Assembly (NCBI RefSeq): GCF_001458315.1
Contig: NZ_CYRX01000030.1
Location: 55,092-119,091 of the forward strand
Length of the DNA stretch: 64,000 nt
From: Thalassobacter stenotrophicus
GTDB lineage: Bacteria; Pseudomonadota; Alphaproteobacteria; Rhodobacterales; Rhodobacteraceae
Reading direction: 5' to 3'
Positions 25,934-33,312 of the stretch are shown here, one piece after another; position 1 is the first letter of the stretch, and every line of letters begins with the position of its first letter. A program made the position numbers and the translations under genes. Below the pieces are notes generated by a model. The model did not search any database and had not been told where the DNA came from. It saw only the letters and a list, made by a program, of their open reading frames with translations.

Positions 25934-26845
25934 ATGGACACGATACTTGCCGCAGAGCCGGAGATTCGTCTGACGGCGTTTTTGAGTGTGCTGGCCGCCA
26001 TGGCGCTTTGGGAACTCGCCGCCCCGCGTCGGCGGCGTGACATTCCGCGTGTCATCCGTTGGTCGAACAATCTGGCTCTTGTCGTGATCGATACGGCGAT
26101 CCTGCGGTTGTCTTTCCCAATCCTGGCCGTTGGTCTGGCGGTCATGGGCGAGGAGCGGGGTTGGGGTTTATTCAACACTATCGGCGCGCCGTATTGGTTG
26201 GCCGTTGTCCTGTCCATGCTGCTTCTCGATCTGGCCATCTATTTGCAACACGTCATGTTCCATGCCGTCCCTACGTTGTGGCGTCTGCACCGGATGCACC
26301 ACGCGGACCTCGAGTTCGACGCCACAACGGGATTGCGCTTTCACCCGATTGAGATCCTTATCTCGATGGCGATCAAGCTAAGCTTGGTCGCAGCGCTTGG
26401 TCCGCCCGCCGTCGCGGTTTTGTTGTTCGAGATCATCCTCAACGCCACGGCACTCTTCAACCATGCCAACATCAACCTGCCGAGACCAGTCGACCGGTGG
26501 CTCAGATGGATCGTCGTCACACCCGACATGCACCGCGTGCATCATTCTGTCGATCCGCGCGAAACCAACTCAAACTACGGCTTCAACCTGCCGTGGTGGG
26601 ACCGCCTCATGGGTACTTACGTTGCCCAGCCCGCGAAGGGCCACGAGGGAATGACGATCGGCATCGAGCAGTTTCGCACGACGCGCGACCTCTGGGTCGA
26701 CAAGATGTTGATCCAGCCCCTTCGCGGGCCGGCAAGCGGGCACGCCCTGGATGCACCCGCCCTCTCGCCGACAGAGCAGGAACAGCCTCTGGACTCTCAA
26801 ACACACAGTTCTACGGTCTCGGATACTTCAAAAAGGAACACATGA
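25934..26845 (+). CDS. Sterol desaturase/fatty acid hydroxylase-family protein
   Basis: About 303 residues. Membrane helices carry the di-iron His clusters of this superfamily: HVMFH, HRMHH and HRVHH. The family hydroxylates or desaturates lipids. In the copper island it could modify membrane lipids; this is inferred. A GTG at 25931 is an equally good start. The last 60 or so residues after the conserved core are hydrophilic. Its stop overlaps the DUF411 start (ATGA). Confidence 0.82.
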   Translation: MDTILAAEPEIRLTAFLSVLAAMALWELAAPRRRRDIPRVIRWSNNLALVVIDTAILRLSFPILAVGLAVMGEERGWGLFNTIGAPYWLAVVLSMLLLDLAIYLQHVMFHAVPTLWRLHRMHHADLEFDATTGLRFHPIEILISMAIKLSLVAALGPPAVAVLLFEIILNATALFNHANINLPRPVDRWLRWIVVTPDMHRVHHSVDPRETNSNYGFNLPWWDRLMGTYVAQPAKGHEGMTIGIEQFRTTRDLWVDKMLIQPLRGPASGHALDAPALSPTEQEQPLDSQTHSSTVSDTSKRNT

Positions 26846-27294
26846 TGAAAAGACGCACATTTTTGCTGGCCGGAGCGGCTGCCACACTCCCCCTGCGAGC
26901 ACTGGCCAACACAGAACCGGTCATTAAAGTCCTGAAAACCCCCACCTGCGGGTGCTGTACCGCCTGGGTCGATCATGTCCGGCAAGCGGGCTTCACGGTC
27001 GAGGCGCAGGATGTCGATCAGGATGCGCTTTATGCGTTCAAAGACCGGCTACAAATCGCTCCGGAACTTGCTGGATGTCACACGGCGATCATAAGTGACT
27101 ATTTTATCGAGGGCCACGTGCCTGCCGCGGACATCACGCGGCTGCTGGCAGAACAACCGGTGGCGCGCGGGTTGACGGTTCCCGGCATGCCGATGAGTTC
27201 GCCCGGCATGGGCGGTCCCGGGGCTGGTGACACTTTTGATACCTTGCTTGTCGGCTCCGACGGGGTGACCTCGGTCTTCGCGAGCCACAGCTGA
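26842..27294 (+). CDS. DUF411 secreted metal-binding protein, copy 1
   Basis: About 150 residues: a TAT-like signal (KRRTFLLAGAA), the Cys motif TPTCGCCTAW, a conserved AGCHTA, and the Met/Gly-rich end PGMPMSSPGMGGPG. DUF411 proteins recur next to copper genes and are thought to bind copper in the periplasm. Here it has two functions in context: last gene of the CueR-boxed operon, and first gene of a cassette repeated at 51275. A more distant third copy is at 37073. It ends five bp before the convergent Crp/Fnr gene. Confidence 0.88.
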   Translation: MMKRRTFLLAGAAATLPLRALANTEPVIKVLKTPTCGCCTAWVDHVRQAGFTVEAQDVDQDALYAFKDRLQIAPELAGCHTAIISDYFIEGHVPAADITRLLAEQPVARGLTVPGMPMSSPGMGGPGAGDTFDTLLVGSDGVTSVFASHS

Positions 27295-27299
27295 TCGGG

Positions 27300-27866
27300 T
27301 CATGGGCGCAGGTGATAAATCCCGCGGGCGGGGTTTTTGACCCGCCCGTCCTGCACAAGCTTTCGCAAGGCCCTGTAGGTCGCCTCATGGCTCAGCTGTA
27401 ATCGGGCGGCGAACTCGATCACGGAGCCGTCGAGCAGGCCCGCGACCAACCCCGCCAACACCCGGTCTTCTGCACGCCGGATACCCACGATCTCAAGCAT
27501 CTGTCTTTGTGCCTGTATCTGCTGAGCCGCCTGGCGACCAAAAGCGCGCGCAAACTCAGGGTCGGCGAAGGCGTCCAAAACGGCATCCTTTTCGATCCGG
27601 ATCAGCGTCCCTGCCTGAACGAAAACAGCATCGCAATGATAGACCTCTGAAAACACGGAAGCTTCGGCAAAGCTTGTTCCGGCTTGGGCACGGTGAATGA
27701 TGAACCGCTCGCCATCTGGGCCGACCCGCTCGAGATACACGCGCCCGGTTTGCACGACATAGAGACCGTGGGTGGGACCGCCTTGGTGAAACATGATGTC
27801 GCCAACCGCGCCGGAAAAAGGGCGCAGGGCTGAACTCGGGATAAGATCATAGGGGGCTGGCAACAT
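27300..27866 (-). CDS. Crp/Fnr-family regulator, cassette copy 1
   Basis: 188 residues from the ATG at 27866: a cyclic-nucleotide-binding-like beta-barrel (GDIMFHQGGPTHGLYVV...GTSFAEASVFS), a long helix and a winged HTH. The recognition helix LSHEATYRALRKL keeps the Glu and Arg that contact TGAT half-sites in FNR, with Tyr where FNR has Ser. There is one Cys (YHCDA), so it cannot hold an FNR-type 4Fe-4S cluster; this Cys is conserved in copy 2. The start codon lies inside a perfect 18-bp palindrome, suggesting autorepression. The longer upstream frame is a shadow. Confidence 0.9.
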   Translation of the reverse strand: MLPAPYDLIPSSALRPFSGAVGDIMFHQGGPTHGLYVVQTGRVYLERVGPDGERFIIHRAQAGTSFAEASVFSEVYHCDAVFVQAGTLIRIEKDAVLDAFADPEFARAFGRQAAQQIQAQRQMLEIVGIRRAEDRVLAGLVAGLLDGSVIEFAARLQLSHEATYRALRKLVQDGRVKNPARGIYHLRP

Positions 27867-27908
27867 ATGATTGCAATCATATTGCGATACGCCCGCCCCT
27901 GCTAGCGT
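27865..27908. promoter_or_regulatory. FNR-like palindrome and -10 of cassette copy 1
   Basis: ATATGATTGCAATCATAT (27865-27882) is a perfect palindrome with the FNR-type core TGAT-N4-ATCA. It covers the start of the Crp/Fnr gene. A -10-like TAGCGT (27903-27908) puts the palindrome centre at about -41.5 for the rightward gene, the class II activator position. Confidence 0.7.
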
Positions 27909-27941
27909 AAACATGACAGCACCCCATTGAAGGACCCGTCC

Positions 27942-28466
27942 ATGCGTCTCATTTCCCTCCTCCTTGCCATACTGATGGCCGCACCCGTGGCCGCTCAGCA
28001 CGCCCATTCCGCGACTGGCCATGACATGGGTGGACCGCAGGAAACCGGGCAATCGGCCTTTGCCGCCCTGGCGGAGATCGTTGCGATCCTGCAGGCCGAT
28101 CCCGAGACAGATTGGGAGCGGGTCGATATCGACGGATTGCGCCGCCATCTGGTCGATATGGATCTTCTGACCCAAGAGGCCGTGGTCACCCGCACCCTGC
28201 GGCCGGAAGGGGCCCGGTTCGAGATTCGGGGCACCCCCCGTGTTCTCGAAGCCATCCGCGCCATGGTGCCCGCCCATGCGCCCTTTCTTGCGGCTGAAAC
28301 CGGCTGGGACGTTGTCACGGAGGAACTCGAAGATGGCGTGGCGCTCAGTGTCGATGGCGATGCCGCTCAGATTCAGGGACTTGGTTTCTTTGGCCTGATG
28401 ACCATCGGGGCGCATCACCAGGAGCACCACCTCATGATGGCAAAAGGCGCAGCCCCGCACCATTGA
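27942..28466 (+). CDS. His-rich secreted protein of unknown function, cassette copy 1
   Basis: 174 residues, family not recognised. Signal peptide ending near APVAAQ, an N-terminal His patch (HAHSATGHDM), a well-conserved middle (RPEGARFEIRGTPRVLEAIRAM pattern in both copies) and a His/Met-rich end (GAHHQEHHLMMAKG..PHH). The middle looks like a folded domain with alternating helices and strands. The His clusters suggest periplasmic Cu, Zn or Ni binding. It is divergent from the Crp/Fnr gene and shares its operator. The copy at 52359 has the same layout and length. Confidence 0.75.
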   Translation: MRLISLLLAILMAAPVAAQHAHSATGHDMGGPQETGQSAFAALAEIVAILQADPETDWERVDIDGLRRHLVDMDLLTQEAVVTRTLRPEGARFEIRGTPRVLEAIRAMVPAHAPFLAAETGWDVVTEELEDGVALSVDGDAAQIQGLGFFGLMTIGAHHQEHHLMMAKGAAPHH

Positions 28467-28532
28467 CGCGCCGACACGGCTTGTTTGTTGATCCGTAGAG
28501 AGGTGCACTGACAAAACGTTACATCTCGCGTG

Positions 28533-28563
28533 TTGACCTTCCCGCGCGGGAGACATGGACACA
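28533..28563 (+). promoter_or_regulatory. Palindrome before petA, cassette copy 1
   Basis: TTGACC is followed by the perfect palindrome TCCCGCGCGGGA. A -10 19 bp away would read GACACA and start transcription about 3 bases before the ATG at 28573, so this may be an operator rather than a MerR promoter. The same site is kept in copy 2 (52952). Confidence 0.35.
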
Positions 28564-28572
28564 TGTCCCGTG

Positions 28573-28908
28573 ATGGAAGCGTCAGAGGATACCGCGCGCA
28601 GGGATTTCCTGTATTACGCAACGGCCGGGGCGGGGGTCGTGGCCGCAGGGGCCGCGCTCTGGCCACTGGTGAACCAGATGAACCCTTCCGCCGATGTCCG
28701 CGCCTTGGCACAGATCACTGTCGACATTTCCGATCTCGCGCCTGGAACGCAATTGACCGTCAACTGGCGCGGAAAACCTGTCTTTATCCGTCATCGCACA
28801 GAGGCAGAAATGGCTCAGGCTCGGGCAGAGGCGGTCTCTGACCAGCCTGACGGCAAGGCGCGCAACCCCAATCTGCCCGCCGATGCGCTGGCGTCGCGTA
28901 GCCCTTAA
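28573..28908 (+). pseudogene. petA: Rieske iron-sulfur protein gene, truncated by a transposon end
   Basis: The N-terminal part of a bc1-complex Rieske protein: [18 protein letters not shown] anchor, [12 protein letters not shown] hinge, and [17 protein letters not shown]. The gene sequence stops at about 28891, where a transposon end begins, and the stop codon (28906-28908) is supplied by that end. The cluster-binding motifs (CTHLGC and CHGSH in copy 2) are lost, so no Fe-S cluster can form. The complete relative is at 52992-53549. A truncated anchor protein could in theory still be made. Confidence 0.9.
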
Positions 28909-28910
28909 TT
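28892..28910 (+). repeat. Transposon-end sequence inside petA (left scar)
   Basis: CGTCGCGTAGCCCTTAATT matches the terminus of the tniABQ transposon at 51199-51217 (TGTCGCGTAGCCCTTAATT, read on the minus strand) except for the first base. It is the mirror image of 30601-30619. Confidence 0.75.
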
Positions 28911-30600
28911 GGGCTCTGCCTCACTTTGTGTGGCGCAACTATCCTGAAACAGGAAAATTCAGGAGGGATGGTTGTGAGCTCGAAGAAGCATTGGTCGCCC
29001 GGGGCCGAAGTTTCGGTTCAATGCGTTGAGCGAAGTGATTTCGGCGGGTGGATCGTATCGGGCAGTCTGACACCAAGCGGCATCTGCCCAGACTGTGGAT
29101 TGCATTCACGCCGACGTCACGGCTGGCGGCGTCGGCGGTTGCAGGATTATCCCGCCCATGGAGAGGAGGTAACGGTTGATCTCGCGATTTGCCGTTGGCG
29201 ATGTTTGGCACCCGCTTGCCCACGCCGGACTTTCGCAGACCAACTCACCTCGATTGCGCATCCGTTTGCACGTAGCACTTCGCGTGTCGGGGAGATTGTC
29301 AGTCATCTTGGGCATGCAACCGGCGGACGGCCTGCCGAACGGCTCTTGCACCGTTTGGGCCTTGGGGTCAGCGATTACACGGTGCTCAGGCAGTTGAAAA
29401 AGCGTGCTCAGGGCACCGCCAAGCCGCCGACGGTCATCGGGATTGACGACTGGAGCTGGCGGAAGTCGCAAACCTACGGCACGATCATTGTGGATCTGGA
29501 GCGTCGCGTGGTGATCGACATTCTTGAGGATCGAGATGTCGTCACCTGCACCAACTGGCTCAAGCGACACCCCGAGGTGAAAGTGATTAGCAGAGATCGG
29601 TGTGGTCTCTACGCCTAGACTGCACGGCAAGGGGCACCGCAGGCGAAGCAGGTCGCTGATCGGTTCCATATCGTGCAAAACCTGCGGCAGGCCATTGAGG
29701 AGCAAATGAACCTCCACGGCCCTGAGACCGGCAGAGCGCTGCTGGCCGACGCCGACAATATCACCGCAGCCGGCAGCCTTCTGAAGTCACGCCTTGCGCA
29801 CAGGACATCTCGGGAAGAGATTTTCACCACCATCCATGCGCTCCGAAATCAGGGGCTTAACTGTAGCGAGATCGGGCGACGAACAGGGTTCCCGCGCCGC
29901 AGCATCGCGAAATGGCTGCAGTTCGAGACGCCACCGGACCGCAAACAGGCCGCTTTGAAACCGACTTCGCCGTGGTACTTTGAAGAATTCCTGAGCCAAA
30001 GCTGGAAGGACGGCATTCGAACAGGCAGCGCCCTGTACCGTATGATCCAAGAGCGTGGTTACGAGGGGAGTCAGTCGCATTAAAAGCGGCTGGGGGCGGG
30101 CGGGCGCAGAGCCGAAAAGCAAACGAAGGGCCCCGCCGTGGAGCACCAGATCCTGGAGCCGGTCCGGGGCCCGGAAACGGGGCATGCGATCTCTCCGGTC
30201 ATTGCGGCCGCGCTGTGCATCAAACCCAGCGGAAAGCTCACCTCGGATCAGGCGCGGAAAGTCGACACGCTCAAAGCCGGTTCTCCCGCCTTCACAACGA
30301 TGCGCAGCCTCGCCATGCGTTTCAACGGTATCATGCGTGGCCGCCAAGCGGGTCCGCTCCCTGCATGGATCGACGACGCCATCGAAACCGGCCTGACGCC
30401 CATTGTGCGCTTCGCCCGCACCTTGAACCGGGACTTCAATGTGGTCAAAAAGGCGATCGAGATGCCCTGTAACAACGGCCAGGCGGAAGGTCAGATCAAC
30501 CGCCTGAAAACCCTCAAGCGCGCCATGTACGGCCGAGCCGGTCCAGAATTGTTGCGGGCGAGAATGCTACCGTTCCGCCACACAGATTGAGGCAGAGCCC
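28911..30600 (+). mobile_element. ISL3-like insertion sequence with dead transposase
   Basis: Terminal inverted repeats GGGCTCTGCCTCA at 28911 and its complement at 30588-30600 agree at 18 of the first 20 positions. The interior encodes one ISL3-type transposase interrupted by two stop codons. The flanking 8 bases do not repeat directly (CCTTAATT left, AATTAAAG right); instead the flanks are mirror images belonging to the transposon ends. The true outer boundary is therefore uncertain. Confidence 0.82.
28968..30590 (+). pseudogene. ISL3-family transposase, two nonsense codons
   Basis: Read from the ATG at 28968 (AGGAGGG upstream), one frame spans 541 codons with in-frame stops TAG (29616-29618) and TAA (30081-30083) and no frameshift. 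Features in order: a Zn-finger (GICPDCGLHSRR, CLAPACPRRTF), an HTH, the first catalytic Asp in VIGIDDWSWRK, a second block DRCGLYA, an HTH-like middle piece, and the final block NNGQAEGQINRLKTLKR with the catalytic Glu. The rest stays alignable, so both stops look recent. Transposition would need an enzyme in trans. Confidence 0.88.
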
Positions 30601-30619
30601 AATTAAAGGCTACGCGACA
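30601..30619 (-). repeat. Transposon-end sequence inside an L,D-transpeptidase gene (right scar)
   Basis: On the minus strand TGTCGCGTAGCCTTTAATT, differing from the left scar by one internal base and the first base. It starts exactly where the truncated L,D-transpeptidase gene stops matching its relative. No 5-bp target duplication is seen (GCTGG left, CAACC right). Confidence 0.75.
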
Positions 30620-31070
30620 CAACCGTTTGATGACTGGCGCCCGATCTTGCGTGTGTCCCCGGTCCCGTGCACCCGGTAATACAGCCACGACAAATAAAGC
30701 ACGTGGGTTCCAAGCGGGTTGTCAGGACCCGGCGGCCAATAGTCAGGCCATTCGGGGTTGCGCTCTTTCATTGATGGAGTGGGCCGCCAACTGGGCCTCT
30801 CCACCTTCCTTATAACCTCTGTATATCCTCGGCGGGTCAGCTCTTCCGAGGCGGGGACACTTGAAGGGTAGAGTTTGTAAACACTTTCGTCTTCCGACCA
30901 GTACTGGACTGCACGCGAGTCAATGTCGCACATAATTGCACCGTGCTGAAGGTTATCGAAGTGGTCTTGCCAGGGATCCGCACTGAAGGACAGAAATATT
31001 TCTGCGTACCGCCGAGGGCTCCTGCTCCTGAGCACGGAGAAGGGAAGGTGTTCCCAGAAGTCCGATCATA
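30610..31070 (-). pseudogene. L,D-transpeptidase pseudogene (frameshift and 3' truncation)
   Basis: Related to the gene at 12323-12883. An N-terminal piece from the ATG at 31070 (MIGLLGTPSLLRAQ...VRRNIS) is out of frame with the remainder (SADPWQDHFDN onward); the shift lies near 30985-31005. The active-site block HGTGDTRKIGRQSSNGC is intact, but the 3' end is replaced by the transposon end, which provides the TAG stop right after SSNGCVA. About 20 C-terminal residues are missing. It is preceded by its own MerR-type promoter. Confidence 0.82.
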
Positions 31071-31143
31071 GTTGTCGAGACGAACTGGCACCGTGTTTTC
31101 TTTGAATCAGTAATATACTTTGCCTCGCCCTTTTGTTGATGAA

Positions 31144-31174
31144 CGGATACGACCTCTAGCTGCTAGAGCTTCAA
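31144..31174 (-). promoter_or_regulatory. MerR-family promoter (divalent-metal type) of the L,D-transpeptidase pseudogene
   Basis: On the minus strand TTGAAG, a 19-bp spacer holding CTCTAGCAGCTAGAG, then TATCCG. The dyad is the same type as those before the ATPase at 33313 and the SCO operon. Confidence 0.7.
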
Positions 31175-31209
31175 CCGAAAATTGATGACGTTCTCGTGAG
31201 GCGGCGAGA

Positions 31210-31554
31210 CTAGAGATATCTACGTGTTTCAGCGCAATAGTTGCGATACTTGGTGCCGTATTGTTCGCACAGCCATGGCTCTTCTGCGAGCGGGGCAAGG
31301 GCCAGCGCGGCAACTCCAACGATGACGACAGGCCAAACCCAAGGTGAGGCGAAGAGAAGACCCAAACCTATTAGGATGGCCATGTCGGCAAGATACTGCG
31401 GATTCCGAGAGAAACGGTAGAGACCCGAAGTGATCAGCTCGTCTCTCACCCCACTGGTGGCTTTCAGTCCAATGATGAATGCCCCCCACCAGGCGATCAG
31501 ATTTCCGATTGCGATCAAGAACGGCCCGACTGCCCAACGGAGCGCGTTGGGCAT
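31210..31554 (-). CDS. Isoprenylcysteine methyltransferase-like protein, N-terminally truncated
   Basis: 114 residues matching the C-terminal two thirds of the protein at 46464-47015: GLYRFSRNPQYLADM and EEPWLCEQYGTKYRNYC correspond to MYRYSRNPQYLADI and EERWLIEQYGQPYEDY. The N-terminal helices (about 65 residues) are missing, and the upstream DNA switches to AT-rich sequence near 31560. The SAM-binding part is present, so activity cannot be excluded, but it is probably a remnant. The family includes CzcN-like proteins of metal islands. Confidence 0.65.
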   Translation of the reverse strand: MPNALRWAVGPFLIAIGNLIAWWGAFIIGLKATSGVRDELITSGLYRFSRNPQYLADMAILIGLGLLFASPWVWPVVIVGVAALALAPLAEEPWLCEQYGTKYRNYCAETRRYL

Positions 31555-31559
31555 AGAAG

Positions 31560-31990
31560 CGGATTTCCAATGGAGGCGGTGTAAATTGTATGTTTAAAAT
31601 CAATAATTTACGTGGCGAAATTTTTGGTGTGTGCGCAAGTGTGTTTTTGGTGTCATTTTAAGTGTAGGGCGGAAATGCTGTGTTGGACACGGTAGTCTTA
31701 AGAGTTTGATTCTAACACACTGTTCAACATTCAAAAAGACGCAAGACTGGACACGGACTAAATAAAATGGACGTTCACTCGGACTATTGTTTATGGCCGA
31801 AGTGCGGGACTTTCCAGCCTTTTGCTCACGCAGCTATTGCTGACGCAGCATCGCTTTGCACATGCAGCGATCGCCTTGCTGCGTTGCCGCCCAAGTCACG
31901 GAAGCGGCCATTGCTTTCCGGCTTCCATGGCGTGACCTAATGTCGTCAGATTGCAAATGTACATACACAAGCCCGTGTGAAGCCAAGAAT
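31560..31990. other. AT-rich gene-poor breakpoint region
   Basis: No gene is supported here. From about 31560 to 31790 the sequence is far richer in A and T than its surroundings and contains two related stretches (TTGGACACGG near 31684 and CTGGACACGG near 31748). From about 31830 GC content returns. It probably marks the edge of a lost insertion; no inverted repeat long enough to name an element was found. Confidence 0.5.
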
Positions 31991-31994
31991 CTTA

Positions 31995-32025
31995 TTAAAG
32001 CTCTAGTTGGTGTAGGCTGTATCTG
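31995..32025 (+). promoter_or_regulatory. MerR-family promoter (divalent-metal type) of an L,D-transpeptidase
   Basis: TTAAAG, a 19-bp spacer CTCTAGTTGGTGTAGGCTG, then TATCTG. It closely parallels the ATPase promoter at 33251. Confidence 0.6.
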
Positions 32026-32086
32026 TTTAATGGAGCCTTCGGGACCCAACCGGTCAATTGACGATCAAGACGGAGACGGATTTAGA

Positions 32087-32752
32087 ATGTTAACCAGACG
32101 CCATTTCATAGCGACCAGCGCAGTCCTGTTTTCTGCGCCAATTTCAAACCCTGTCTTTGCCAATTCCTGGCCGACGGCATCGCAAAAGGCGGCTTGGGAT
32201 GCGCAGGTGACACCTGCAAACTTCGATCTCGAGACGTCGAACCCTTGGGGATTGCAACCGCGTTTCATGCCGCGTCGGGTTGAAGCCAGGTCTGGTCTGA
32301 AACCCGGCGACATCCATGTCGATGCGGTCGCGCGGTATCTCTATCACATCGAGGAAGGCGGCACGGCCATGCGTTACGGCGTGGCGATTGCGCGCGGCAA
32401 TCTCTACGAGCCGGGGACTTACTCGATCCGTCGCAAGGTCGAGTGGCCACATTGGACGCCGACGAAATCGATGATCGAGCGCGATCCCGCAGCTTACTCT
32501 CAGTTTGCGAATGGCCAGGAACCTGGCCCTGACAATGCCCTCGGCTCACGTGCGATCTATCTTTTTGTCGGAGAGCGAGACACCTATTTGCGTATTCACG
32601 GAACACCGTCGCCCCGGTCAATAGGTGGACGGGCGAGTTCGGGGTGCGTCCGGATGGTTATGGCCCATATCAATGAGCTTTACCCTCGGGTCACCATTGG
32701 TTCGACAGCGTTTTTGTATTCAGCGGAAGACAGCGTAACCGCGCGCGGCTAG
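32087..32752 (+). CDS. L,D-transpeptidase (YkuD family), secreted
   Basis: 221 residues from the ATG at 32087, which begins with a TAT-like signal (LTRRHFIATS); the upstream 77 codons are unlikely. The YkuD domain holds IHGTPSPRSIGGRASSGCVRM with the catalytic Cys. Of the set in this window it most resembles the protein at 1588-2169 (shared LYEPG, RDTYLRIHGT, GSRAIYL/GARALYL). It has its own MerR-type promoter, so expression is probably metal-dependent. Confidence 0.88.
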   Translation: MLTRRHFIATSAVLFSAPISNPVFANSWPTASQKAAWDAQVTPANFDLETSNPWGLQPRFMPRRVEARSGLKPGDIHVDAVARYLYHIEEGGTAMRYGVAIARGNLYEPGTYSIRRKVEWPHWTPTKSMIERDPAAYSQFANGQEPGPDNALGSRAIYLFVGERDTYLRIHGTPSPRSIGGRASSGCVRMVMAHINELYPRVTIGSTAFLYSAEDSVTARG

Positions 32753-32790
32753 TTCTCAGCTTAGCGGTTAGGCCCGTTCAGCCGCCAAGG

Positions 32791-33060
32791 CTACGCGGTC
32801 GGCTTGACGCAGATCGGATTGCCGCCCGATGTCCTGAGCGGCAAGAGCGTGTCCTCGACCGGCCCGGAATGCATGTACCAGTAGCAATTGTCTTCAGGCC
32901 TCAGTCGCGCTGTTGCGAGATCCTGGTTTGAAGCCGCGAGCGCCACGATTTGCTCCGGGACCGGCGGCAGCGCGCCAGAGCCTTGTGAATTCGAGATGGT
33001 TTCCGAGCAGGCTCCGAGCGCCACACCGAGAAGGATAAAAATTGCGCTCCGTGTGTACAT
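32791..33060 (-). CDS. Small putative lipoprotein
   Basis: 89 residues: signal peptide with lipobox LGACS, then a short mature domain with NCYWYMHSGPVEDTLLPL and a C-terminal NPICVKPTA. Not recognised as a named family. The two Cys may form a disulfide. It lies between an L,D-transpeptidase and a metal ATPase and points away from the latter. Confidence 0.65.
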   Translation of the reverse strand: MYTRSAIFILLGVALGACSETISNSQGSGALPPVPEQIVALAASNQDLATARLRPEDNCYWYMHSGPVEDTLLPLRTSGGNPICVKPTA

Positions 33061-33250
33061 AAACTCACTGTCCTGCTGCTTTGAATTCTTAGATGCGTCT
33101 TTCTTGCATCCGGCGGAATGCGGTGCAACGCAAAGGCAAGATCACAGGCGGATTTCCTCAGGAAAGTGACCGAAACTAAATGGTTTCGACCCAAACCACC
33201 TGAGTTCACCCCATTAACCACGCGGCTATCTGTAAGACCGAACTTTTCTC

Positions 33251-33281
33251 TTGAACCTCTAGTTGCTGTAGGGCGTAAGAC
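33251..33281 (+). promoter_or_regulatory. MerR-family promoter of the Zn/Cd/Pb ATPase
   Basis: TTGAAC (33251-33256), a 19-bp spacer CTCTAGTTGCTGTAGGGCG, then TAAGAC. The dyad resembles CadR/PbrR-type operators and lies 32 bp before the ATPase start. Confidence 0.8.
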
Positions 33282-33312
33282 TTCCCCATAATTGCGAATC
33301 CGAGGATAATCC

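Noticed and set aside
28968..30590. Transposase stops as programmed readthrough (for example UAG recoding)
   Set aside because: One stop is TAG and the other TAA, they lie at unrelated places, and no recoding signal was seen; nonsense mutations explain them.
28903..30608. 8-bp target duplication for the ISL3-like element
   Set aside because: The flanks CCTTAATT and AATTAAAG are mirror-like, not direct repeats, and belong to the transposon-end sequence.
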